From DUPH01 sp035449085 (GTDB lineage Bacteria; Verrucomicrobiota; Kiritimatiellia; RFP12; UBA1067), in assembly GCA_035449085.1 (NCBI GenBank), contig DAOTKE010000066.1, positions 1-17,954 of the forward strand: a stretch of 17,954 nt of DNA, read 5' to 3'. The stretch's first letter is position 1; each line of letters opens with the position of its first letter. The notes under the pieces were generated by a model, which saw only the letters and a program-made list of their open reading frames with translations, ran no database searches and was not told the origin of the DNA. This document shows positions 1 to 6,122 of this stretch, one piece after another. The translations under genes and the position numbers were made by a program.

Positions 1-102
1 GTACGCCATGCGATCCCTCACCGCACAAAAACCGTTCAAATAAAAACGCCCTGCGGGGCCATCGGCAGGCGGGTGATTCTTGTATCCCAACGTTCACACT
101 TT

Positions 103-111
103 TGTTAGAAT
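103..111 (+). promoter_or_regulatory. Candidate extended -10 promoter of comM
   Basis: The sequence reads TG, one base, then TAGAAT (106-111), which differs from TATAAT at one position. This gives an extended -10 element about 65 bases before the comM start. No good -35 hexamer lies at 16-18 bases; TTGTAT at 80-85 is 20 bases away. The rest of 1-176 holds no gene that I can see. Prediction by eye only. Confidence 0.33.
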
Positions 112-115
112 GCAG

Positions 116-143
116 CATCTTTGTGTTCTCTGTTCTTTGTGGG
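116..143 (+). repeat. Short heptamer array upstream of comM
   Basis: Four consecutive 7-base words lie here; the clearest pair is GTGTTCT (123-129) and CTGTTCT (130-136), followed by TTGTGGG. The array sits in the probable comM leader, between the candidate -10 element and the ribosome binding site. It has the same 7-base period as the arrays at 3456-3532 and 4814-4848, though a different consensus. It is short and degenerate, so chance is possible. Confidence 0.4.
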
Positions 144-176
144 TCATGACCACAGCAGGCTGATGGGAGGGCGCGC

Positions 177-1712
177 ATGCTGTCACGGGTTTATTCGGGG
201 GCGGTCTACGGGGTCAACGCCTATGCCGTGGAGATCGAGGTCAATGCGGCCAGCGGCGAGCCGCAGTTCGTGATCGTGGGGCTGCCGGACGCCGCCGTGC
301 GCGAGAGCAAGGACCGGGTCTGGACCGCCATCCACAACGCCGGCTTCCGGCCGAACCCCGGCCGCAACACGATCAACCTCGCGCCGGCGGACATCAAGAA
401 GGAGGGGCCGGTCTACGATCTGCCGATCGCGGTGGGTCTGATCGCGGCCACGGGCCAGGCCGAGATGCCGGAGCTGGAACAGTACGCGCTGATCGGTGAG
501 CTGGCGCTGAGCGGCGAGGTACGCCGCGTGCGCGGTGTGCTGCCGGTGACCCTAGAGATGCGCCGCCAGGGTAAGCGCGGTGTTCTCGTACCGGTGGATA
601 ACGCCGAAGAGGCTGCGGTGGCCGATGGCATCGATGTCTTCCCGGTGTGCCATCTGCGCGAGGCGGTCGACTTCCTGTCGGGCACGCTCAAGCTGACGCC
701 GTTCCGCGTGGATCTTGCCGAGCTCGTGGCGCGCGAGCGACGGCACACCGAGGATTTCGCGGACGTCAAAGGGCAGGAGACCGCCAAGCGCGCGATCGAG
801 GTGGCGGTCAGCGGCGGTCACAACATTTTGATGATCGGCTCTCCCGGCGCCGGCAAGACGATGCTCGCACGGCGCATCGCCTCGATTCTGCCGGAGATGA
901 CCTTGGAAGAGGCGCTGGAGGCGACGCGCATCCACAGCGTGGCGGGCACCCTCAAGAGCCATCAGGCGCTGGTGCTGCACCGGCCCTTCCGTGCGCCGCA
1001 CCACACCATTTCGGATGCCGGGCTGCTGGGCGGGGGCACACATCCGCTGCCGGGCGAGGTAAGCCTTGCGCACCGCGGGGTGCTGTTTCTCGACGAATTG
1101 CCGGAGTTCCACCGCAACGTGCTGGAGGTCCTGCGCCAACCGCTGGAAGACGGTCACGTCACGGTCGCGCGCGCTGCGGCCACGCTTGATTTCCCTTCGC
1201 GGTTCATTCTGGTCGCGGCGATGAATCCTTGTCCGTGCGGTTATGCGGGCGATCCCAAGCGCGAGTGCCGCTGCAGCTCGCAGAAAATCCAGGCCTACCG
1301 CAACAAGATCTCCGGGCCGCTGCTCGATCGTATCGACATCCACATCGAGGTTCCACCCGTGCGTTATCAGGACCTCAGTTCGTTGGCGCGTGGCGAAGCC
1401 TCCGAGACCATACGGGCGCGCGTGGCGGCTTGCCGCGCGGTGCAGCACGAGCGTTTCGCGCGTACGCCGCACGCCGCCTGCAACGCCGCGATGACGACGC
1501 GTGACGTCCAGCGCTTCTGCCAGCTCGACCGCGACGCCGCCGACCTGTTGAAGATGGCGATGAGTGAACTCAACTTCAGCGCGCGCGCCTACGACCGGAT
1601 TGTCAAAGTGGCGCGCACGATCGCCGACATGGCCGGTGCCGCGTCGATTGGTGCCGCCCATATTTCCGAGGCGATCCAATACCGCTCGCTCGACCGGCTG
1701 ATGTGGGTGTGA
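177..1712 (+). CDS. comM: YifB/ComM family Mg-chelatase-like AAA+ ATPase
   Basis: This is a full-length member (511 residues) of the YifB/ComM family. In naturally transformable bacteria ComM is a hexameric helicase that drives branch migration of incoming single-stranded DNA; many family members occur in species not known to be competent. Residues 1 to about 170 form the Lon-protease-like (ChlI) domain. The AAA+ core follows, with Walker A GSPGAGKT at 221-228, Walker B VLFLDELPE at about 302-310, a sensor Asn in AAMNPCPCG at about 350, a four-cysteine probable zinc site (C352, C354, C364, C366) and an arginine finger in GPLLDRID (R385). The C-terminal Mg-chelatase domain follows. The ATG at 177 is supported by GGGAGG six bases upstream. 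No competence gene is visible nearby, so a role in transformation is inferred from the family alone. Confidence 0.96.
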   Translation: MLSRVYSGAVYGVNAYAVEIEVNAASGEPQFVIVGLPDAAVRESKDRVWTAIHNAGFRPNPGRNTINLAPADIKKEGPVYDLPIAVGLIAATGQAEMPELEQYALIGELALSGEVRRVRGVLPVTLEMRRQGKRGVLVPVDNAEEAAVADGIDVFPVCHLREAVDFLSGTLKLTPFRVDLAELVARERRHTEDFADVKGQETAKRAIEVAVSGGHNILMIGSPGAGKTMLARRIASILPEMTLEEALEATRIHSVAGTLKSHQALVLHRPFRAPHHTISDAGLLGGGTHPLPGEVSLAHRGVLFLDELPEFHRNVLEVLRQPLEDGHVTVARAAATLDFPSRFILVAAMNPCPCGYAGDPKRECRCSSQKIQAYRNKISGPLLDRIDIHIEVPPVRYQDLSSLARGEASETIRARVAACRAVQHERFARTPHAACNAAMTTRDVQRFCQLDRDAADLLKMAMSELNFSARAYDRIVKVARTIADMAGAASIGAAHISEAIQYRSLDRLMWV

Positions 1713-1779
1713 CAAAGGGGAAAGGATATCTGACCTTATTCTCCCCTCTTCTCCCTTTCCCGGGGCCCTGCCTTGTCTC

Positions 1780-1788
1780 GGGGGGGGG
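1780..1788 (+). repeat. G9 homopolymer just upstream of the DedA-type start
   Basis: Nine consecutive G lie three bases before the GTG start at 1792. The run occupies the place of a Shine-Dalgarno sequence, and no other purine-rich site is nearby. A change in its length would alter spacing to the start but not the reading frame. It could also be a sequencing or assembly uncertainty. Confidence 0.7.
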
Positions 1789-1791
1789 AAT

Positions 1792-2487
1792 GTGGCAGAA
1801 TTGCCCGCCATCGTGAACGAAACGGTTTTTCTCCAGCTTTGCGAACATCTCGCTGACCACCTTTGGCTGCAAGGCCTGCTCGTGGCGGCCGGCACCTGTT
1901 TTCTGGAGGATGCCGGCCGATGCGGCGTGGGCCTGCTGGTGGCGGCTGGCCACATGGGGGCGTGGGTGGCGCTGATCGGCATGTTTTTCGGGGGCATCTC
2001 CGGCGACCTAGGCCTCTATCTGATAGGACGTTACGCCACAACGTTCCTGCTCAAACGCCGCTGGATGGATGCCGCCCGACTCACGCGGATGGAGGAAGTT
2101 TTCGCCCATCACGCGGTTAAGGCCGTGCTGCTCCCGCGTTTTCTGCCGGGGGCCCGCACGGTGGCCTACAGCGTGGCCGGGGTGGTGCGCTACCCGCTCC
2201 CGCGCTTTCTGGCTCTGCTCAGCGTGGCCTCGCTCGTACAGGCCCTGCTTTTTCTGTGGCTGGGCGCCTTCATCGGCGACCACATCCTGCCCTATCTCCG
2301 GCAGCCGCGCCTGCGCGTGGCCCTGATCGCGGCGGTCGTGCTGGCCTGCCTGGCTGTGCACCGGATGCTCGCGCGGCGGCGCGCCCGGGCCCTTGCCAGC
2401 CGGGCGGAAAGGGCATCGCCGGCTGCACCGGTAGTCCCGGGCGAACCGGCAGAGCCGGCAGGCCCGCAACCCCCGGCACGGCCGTAA
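1792..2487 (+). CDS. DedA/VTT-domain family integral membrane protein
   Basis: This is a 231-residue membrane protein of the DedA (VTT, SNARE-associated) family. Characterised relatives are proton-dependent lipid scramblases or flippases, for example for undecaprenyl phosphate or phosphatidylethanolamine, that support envelope homeostasis. Visible family features are an acidic pair in CFLED (E39, D40), the re-entrant segment GGISGDLGLYLIGR (67-80) and the signature RFLPGAR (116-122). Hydrophobic segments lie at about 26-52, 56-70, 138-162 and 174-192. The usual P-x-P-G-E loop after the first acidic residue is absent; the sequence there resembles the DedA subgroup in which ED is followed by GLL. 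Residues from about 208 are a Pro/Ala-rich tail encoded by repetitive DNA. The start is GTG; a second in-frame GTG at 1813 is possible. The gene follows comM in the same direction and converges with the next gene. Confidence 0.85.
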   Translation: MAELPAIVNETVFLQLCEHLADHLWLQGLLVAAGTCFLEDAGRCGVGLLVAAGHMGAWVALIGMFFGGISGDLGLYLIGRYATTFLLKRRWMDAARLTRMEEVFAHHAVKAVLLPRFLPGARTVAYSVAGVVRYPLPRFLALLSVASLVQALLFLWLGAFIGDHILPYLRQPRLRVALIAAVVLACLAVHRMLARRRARALASRAERASPAAPVVPGEPAEPAGPQPPARP

Positions 2488-2512
2488 CTGCCGGCACGGC
2501 CGGGGTTGGCCG
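2473..2512 (+). repeat. GC-rich repeat and hairpin at the convergent gene junction
   Basis: The 12-base word CCGGCACGGCCG occurs at 2473-2484 and again at 2491-2502. The second copy can form a five-pair stem, CGGCC (2497-2501) with GGCCG (2508-2512), and the two CGGCCG words can also pair with each other. No T run follows on either strand, so it is not a classical intrinsic terminator. It could still slow polymerase at the junction of the two convergent genes. Confidence 0.45.
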
Positions 2513-2520
2513 GGATCGGC

Positions 2521-3678
2521 TCACTGCCGCGCGGCGAGCGCCGTGAAGGCGCGGGTGTAGAGCGCGCCGCCGATCGGCTCCCACGGGTCGGGCGCATTGG
2601 CCTGAAGCCGACGGCGCATGTCCTGACGCACGGCCTCGGCGCGGGCGATCTCGCCGGCCGATTCAAAGGCCATGACCATGGCATAGTCGCGATAGCAGTC
2701 GGCCCCGCCGTCCGCCGCCCTCAGACCGGCCACGAGACGGCGTCCCAGCGCCGGGAGCCCGTCAAAAGGCTTGCCGGAGGTCATCAGCGTGTGGGCCGCC
2801 AGGGCCGCAAGCCCCTCCGAACGACCGGGCGCCCCCGGATGGTAGGAGACCCCGCCCTCATCGCGCGCGGCGCTCCTGAGCCAACGCAGCCCTTTGCGCA
2901 GCGGGACGTTCGCCTGCGCGACCCCCCGCGCGGCGGCGGCGGACAGCGCCCGGACCTGCCAGGCGGTGACAGCGGCGTTTCCCGCAGAGTCGGGTTCGTA
3001 GTCCCAGCCGCCCTCGGGGCTTTGGCCGGCACTGCTGTACGCCACGGCACGCTCGAGCGCGGCGGCGGCGGGGCCGTCCTGCGGGGCCAGCGCGGCCAGC
3101 GCGCAGGTGGCGAGCACCTGATTGTAGGCACGGACGCGCCCCTCGCCGCCGAACGCGCCGTCGGGCGTCTGGAGCGCGGCCAGCGCGTCGCAGGCGCGCC
3201 GTACGCCATCGTGAAAGCGGGCGGAAGGATCGTGCGCCAGGGCGAGCGCGGCCAGGGCGGTCAGGGCAGGACGGTAGGCCGGATCGCCACCGTGGCGCGC
3301 CGGTAGCCAGGAGCCGTCCGCCTCCTGGCGGGCGGCGAGCCAGGCGACCGGGTCGTCGTCGATGGACACCGGTGCGGCCTGACGGTTGAAGAGGGTGACC
3401 GCGACCAGCAGGCCGGCGGCAGCGGCAACCCAGCGCCAGAGGCGAGGGGGGGGGGTTCCTGGATCCTGGGTCCCGGGCCCCGGGTTGGGGGTACGGGTTG
3501 GGCGTTGAGCGCTGAGCGTTGGGTGATGGGTGCGCTCGGCGGCGACGGCCGCCAGGATGCGGGCGGTGAGCAGGGGGGAGGGCTCACGCTGGGGCAGGGA
3601 CCGCAGGTGCGCGACCAGCGTGCGGAAAGCGGTGGCCTCGGCGTCGGGCAGTTCGCTCAGATGGGCATACAGGTTCAT
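2521..3678 (-). CDS. Putative membrane anti-sigma factor with squalene-cyclase-like toroid domain
   Basis: I assign this 385-residue protein from its layout. Residues 1 to about 50 are a short helical segment without the HxxxCxxC zinc motif, in the place of an anti-sigma domain. Residues 51-79 are a Pro/Thr/Gly-rich linker. Residues 80-97 form one transmembrane helix preceded by RLWRW. Residues 105-385 are Ala/Leu-rich helices with repeated Q-x-x-D/E-G motifs: RQEADGSW (118-124), LQTPDGAFGG (169-178) and QSPEGGWDY (219-227). These are typical of prenyltransferase/squalene-cyclase alpha/alpha-toroid repeats. A cyclase DXDD catalytic motif is not seen, so a binding or sensing role is more likely than catalysis. 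The start overlaps the sigma factor stop by 4 bases (ATGA), with AGGAG seven bases upstream. The anti-sigma function is inferred from position; the toroid fold is better supported. The linker is encoded by repetitive DNA (see 3446-3532). Confidence 0.75.
   Translation of the reverse strand: MNLYAHLSELPDAEATAFRTLVAHLRSLPQREPSPLLTARILAAVAAERTHHPTLSAQRPTRTPNPGPGTQDPGTPPPRLWRWVAAAAGLLVAVTLFNRQAAPVSIDDDPVAWLAARQEADGSWLPARHGGDPAYRPALTALAALALAHDPSARFHDGVRRACDALAALQTPDGAFGGEGRVRAYNQVLATCALAALAPQDGPAAAALERAVAYSSAGQSPEGGWDYEPDSAGNAAVTAWQVRALSAAAARGVAQANVPLRKGLRWLRSAARDEGGVSYHPGAPGRSEGLAALAAHTLMTSGKPFDGLPALGRRLVAGLRAADGGADCYRDYAMVMAFESAGEIARAEAVRQDMRRRLQANAPDPWEPIGGALYTRAFTALAARQ
3446..3532 (-). repeat. 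11-unit heptamer array plus C10 run inside the anti-sigma gene
   Basis: Read on the minus strand from 3532 to 3456, the DNA divides into eleven consecutive 7-base words. The early ones resemble CACCCAA and CGCTCAA and the later ones CCGGGAC and CCAGGAA. Ten C follow at 3455-3446. The array is 77 bases and the C run 10, together 87 bases or 29 codons, so the frame is kept only by the sum of the two. It encodes the linker at about residues 49-78, just before the transmembrane helix. Neither part is a multiple of three. Confidence 0.75.
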
Positions 3679-4259
3679 GGCTTGTCTCCTCTCTCTTCCC
3701 CCAGCAGCGCGCGCAGCTTGGCGAGCGCGTTGAACATCCGCGACTTCACGGTGCCGACCGGGATCCCCAAGATCGCGGCCACCTCGGCATAGGGCAGCCC
3801 CTGGTAAACCGCCAGCTCGACGACCTGACGCAGGCCTTCGGGCAGAGCCGCCAAGGCGCGCGCGAGATCGAGATCGCCCGCCACGCCCGCGCTGGAGTCA
3901 GCCGGGGCGGCAAACTCCTCGTACGGTTCGGCGGCCAGGCTCTCGGCCAACCGCTGGCGGCGCTGGCGGCGCCGAAGCTCATCGATCCACACCTGCCGGG
4001 CCAGCAGGAAGAGGAAGGTCGTGAACTTCGCGGTCGCCTGGTAACGCTGCCGATAGCGGTAGAGCCGCAGGAAGGTCTGCTGCACCAAGTCTTCGCTGTC
4101 ATATTGAACGCCGGAGCGGGCAAAAAAGTTCAGCAGGGATCTCTGATGGCGGCTCACCAGCAGGGCAAAGGCGGCCTCGTCATCCTGGTCGCACACGCGC
4201 AACATGAGGTCAGCGTCGTCCATCTGCTCGATCGGCGCACCTTCCATCGGCGGGGTCAC
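3675..4259 (-). CDS. ECF-type RNA polymerase sigma factor (sigma-70 family)
   Basis: This 194-residue protein has the two-domain layout of extracytoplasmic-function sigma factors. Region 2 spans about residues 28-102, with DSEDLVQQTFLRLYRY (54-69) in region 2.1-2.2 and KFTTFLFLLARQVWIDELRR (78-97) covering regions 2.3-2.4, which recognise the -10 element. An acidic linker follows (about 105-130). Region 4 spans about 132-186, with LPEGLRQVVEL and the helix-turn-helix YAEVAAILGIPVGTVKSRM (157-175), which recognises the -35 element. Region 3 is absent, as usual for the family. The GTG at 4259 overlaps the stop of the upstream CvpA-like gene by 4 bases; an in-frame ATG at 4247 is an alternative with no clear ribosome binding site. 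Its stop overlaps the next gene's start, so the two are probably made in a fixed ratio, as expected for a sigma/anti-sigma pair. Its regulon is unknown. Confidence 0.95.
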   Translation of the reverse strand: MTPPMEGAPIEQMDDADLMLRVCDQDDEAAFALLVSRHQRSLLNFFARSGVQYDSEDLVQQTFLRLYRYRQRYQATAKFTTFLFLLARQVWIDELRRRQRRQRLAESLAAEPYEEFAAPADSSAGVAGDLDLARALAALPEGLRQVVELAVYQGLPYAEVAAILGIPVGTVKSRMFNALAKLRALLGEERGDKP

Positions 4260-4795
4260 TCCATTTCACGCTTCCGGGGGGGCGCCTGATTCGGTGCCCC
4301 CTGCGCAGGCGTGGTGATACGGTGGAGGAACGGGGCGAGTTCTTTGACGGCCAGCGATTGATCCTTCAGGCGGTTGCGATCGGCCTCGCTCGGACTGAGC
4401 AGGCCGAGGGCGCAGAGCGCGGCGATGGCGACAAAGGCTTTGACGCCGCCGATGATCCCGCCCAGCAGCGCGTCGAAGGGCTGCCGCACAACCAGTTGCA
4501 ACGCCTCCTTCAGCAGACGGCCGATCAGCAGCCAGACCGAAAAGCAGGCCACGAGAACCAACAGGAAAGTGATCAGCCGCGCGGCGTAGGGGCTGGCGGC
4601 GAGTAGCTGGGCGGCCTGCACGGTGCGCTCGACCGGCGCAAAACCGAAGTAACCGACCACAGCGGCGGACAGCAGGCCCACTAACCCACTGATTTCACCG
4701 GAACAACCGCGCAGGAAACCCCGGATCACCAGCCAGGCGACAGCACTAAACGCCAGATAATCCAGTAGACTCATCTGGGCCACAAAGGCAGGCAT
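4256..4795 (-). CDS. CvpA-like integral membrane protein
   Basis: This small membrane protein (179 residues from the chosen start) resembles the CvpA (colicin V production) family. In enterobacteria CvpA supports envelope homeostasis and resistance to bile salts; its biochemical role is not settled. About four hydrophobic segments are seen: near the N-terminus (SLLDYLAFSAVAWLVIRGFL), at GLVGLLSAAVVGYFG, at ITFLLVLVACFSVWLLIG and at GGIIGGVKAFVAIAALCALG. The fourth carries the G-rich LLGGIIGGVKA motif typical of the family. The C-terminal 45 residues are charged and probably cytoplasmic. An in-frame ATG at 4864 would add 23 residues encoded by a heptamer array. I chose 4795 because AGGAG (4802-4806) lies six bases before it and hydrophobic sequence begins there. 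The stop overlaps the sigma factor start by 4 bases, which suggests a job in the same envelope-sensing unit. Confidence 0.82.
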   Translation of the reverse strand: MPAFVAQMSLLDYLAFSAVAWLVIRGFLRGCSGEISGLVGLLSAAVVGYFGFAPVERTVQAAQLLAASPYAARLITFLLVLVACFSVWLLIGRLLKEALQLVVRQPFDALLGGIIGGVKAFVAIAALCALGLLSPSEADRNRLKDQSLAVKELAPFLHRITTPAQGAPNQAPPRKREME

Positions 4796-4801
4796 AGGCG
4801 G

Positions 4802-4806
4802 CTCCT
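4802..4806 (-). promoter_or_regulatory. Ribosome binding site deciding the CvpA-like start
   Basis: AGGAG on the minus strand, six bases before the ATG at 4795, favours that start over the in-frame ATG at 4864. Confidence 0.75.
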
Positions 4807-4813
4807 GACTTGC

Positions 4814-4848
4814 CGATAAGTTGAGCGTTGAAAGTTGAGCGGTGGAAG
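4814..4848 (-). repeat. Five-unit heptamer array before the CvpA-like gene
   Basis: Read on the plus strand, the DNA divides into five 7-base words: two identical TTGAGCG units (4821-4827 and 4835-4841) separated by TTGAAAG, with diverged units at each end. On the minus strand this is CGCTCAA, the same word found in the array at 3456-3532. It lies between the TPR gene stop and the CvpA-like ribosome binding site. It extends the CvpA reading frame upstream without being part of the likely protein. Confidence 0.7.
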
Positions 4849-4888
4849 TTAGCCTATCGATCATTCACGGATCCGCTGCGCGGTGGGC

Positions 4889-6049
4889 CTATTTCGGCAG
4901 CGCGTTGACCCACTTTTCGTAGGCGGCTCGCCCCTTGTCTTCGGCGGACAACAGGGAGAGGTAGAACTGGCCGTACTCGCGCGCCTCCGCGTAACGCCCC
5001 TGGGCGTAGCGAATGCGGGCCATGAGGTCAGCGCTCTCAGGCGTAAAGGGAGAACGCGCGATAGCGAGGTCGAGGATGCGTTCGGCCTCGTCGTAACGCT
5101 TGAGCTGCACCGCCAGGGCGGCGGCCTGAAGCTGACTGTCCTGGTGGGCGGGGTTGATCGCAGCGGCACGCTTGAAGGCTTCCAGCGCTTCGGCCGGCTG
5201 TTTCAGGTCGCGATAGAGTTTACCTAGACCAAAGGCGGCGTTAAAGGCCAGCGGGTCGGCGGCCAGCGCCTCACGGTAACACTTCAGCGCCTTGGGGAAC
5301 TGGCGCGCGATCTGGGCGTCGATCCCTTCGTGCAGGCGGCGGGCGGCGAGGTCGGGGTCGCGGCGCAGGGCATCGAGTTCTTCGGCCTTGGCACGATCCA
5401 CCGCGACGCGCAGACGGGAGATCTGTTTGCGCGCCTTTTCCTGATAGGGGCTGGCAGGGTCGGCAAGACGCACAAAGAGCTCGAACTGATCCAGCGCCTC
5501 TTCGCGCAGCGAGTAGGTGCTCAGGTAGAGGGCGCCGAGATTGTAGTAGGCGGGCGCATAACGCCGGCTGACCCGCTGGGCACGCAGGAGGCAGAGGCGT
5601 GCCTGGTCATTATGGCCGAGCGCGGCTTCGGTCAGCGCCAGACCGGTGAGGATGCTGGCGCGCGACTCATCGCTGGCGGTCTCAGCCTCCAGTGCCTCTC
5701 GAAAGAAGACCCGAGCCCTGGGCAGTTGGTTGGTGTAATAGGCTAGCTGGGCGAGTCCGGCAAGGGTTTCGCCGTGTTTCGGGTTCAGATTGAATGCGGC
5801 CTGAAAGGCGACGGCGGCGGGATCCAGCTCTCCATTCAACAGGTGGGCGCAGCCGAGATGGTAGTAAAGATCCGGCGAGTCAGTGATACGCTTCGAAGCC
5901 TCCGTCAGGCAGGTGATCGCTTCGGGATAGTTTTTCTCTCCGAAGGCCGCCATGCCGCGGCGCAGTGCGCTTTGTCCAGAGTCTGAACCGCAACCGGACG
6001 CCAGCAGGACGCACACGGCGCACACGCAAGTAATCTGAATGCGAATCAT
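4889..6049 (-). CDS. TPR-repeat lipoprotein
   Basis: This 386-residue protein begins with a lipoprotein signal peptide: a hydrophobic stretch ending VLLASGC, with the acylated cysteine at residue 20 followed by GSDSG. The mature protein is therefore probably membrane-anchored in the periplasm, possibly at the outer membrane. The rest is mostly tetratricopeptide repeats in two blocks, about residues 30-185 (for example DLYYHLGCAHLLNGELDPAA and YAPAYYNLGALYL) and about 235-380 (for example FNAAFGLGKLYRDLKQPAEA and KRYDEAERILDLA). A charged helical stretch separates them. TPRs bind proteins, so this is likely a scaffold or an assembly factor. The start has only a weak ribosome site (GAGG, 12 bases upstream). 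It is the first gene of the probable four-gene unit with the CvpA-like protein, sigma factor and anti-sigma factor; 93 bases separate it from the CvpA-like start. The partner cannot be read from the sequence. Confidence 0.9.
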   Translation of the reverse strand: MIRIQITCVCAVCVLLASGCGSDSGQSALRRGMAAFGEKNYPEAITCLTEASKRITDSPDLYYHLGCAHLLNGELDPAAVAFQAAFNLNPKHGETLAGLAQLAYYTNQLPRARVFFREALEAETASDESRASILTGLALTEAALGHNDQARLCLLRAQRVSRRYAPAYYNLGALYLSTYSLREEALDQFELFVRLADPASPYQEKARKQISRLRVAVDRAKAEELDALRRDPDLAARRLHEGIDAQIARQFPKALKCYREALAADPLAFNAAFGLGKLYRDLKQPAEALEAFKRAAAINPAHQDSQLQAAALAVQLKRYDEAERILDLAIARSPFTPESADLMARIRYAQGRYAEAREYGQFYLSLLSAEDKGRAAYEKWVNALPK

Positions 6050-6122
6050 GGCTGGCTAACACCTCTGAGCCCCCGCGCCAGCCCCCCGGCCGGACCTTCA
6101 GGAGAACCATTAAATACCCGTC

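Noticed and set aside
38..60. A GCCC/GGGC hairpin next to a T run on the minus strand
   Set aside because: On the minus strand it has a terminator shape with only a four-pair stem, but no minus-strand gene lies upstream of it; the neighbouring gene is on the plus strand.
552..1997. A long antisense open frame opposite comM and the start of the DedA-type gene
   Set aside because: It has no recognisable domain and an Arg/His-rich composition typical of a high-GC shadow; the plus-strand comM motifs are unmistakable.
2256..2546. A collagen-like Gly-X-Y reading frame over the DedA tail
   Set aside because: It is a by-product of the nine-base GC-rich repeat read in another frame; it overlaps a better supported membrane protein and has no ribosome site.
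2521..3300. The toroid domain as an active squalene-hopene or other terpene cyclase
   Set aside because: The protein is too short (about 280 residues after the membrane helix against more than 600), and no DXDD catalytic motif was found.
4796..4864. A 23-residue N-terminal extension of the CvpA-like protein from the ATG at 4864
   Set aside because: It is encoded by the heptamer array, is not hydrophobic, and the ATG at 4795 has a proper AGGAG site.
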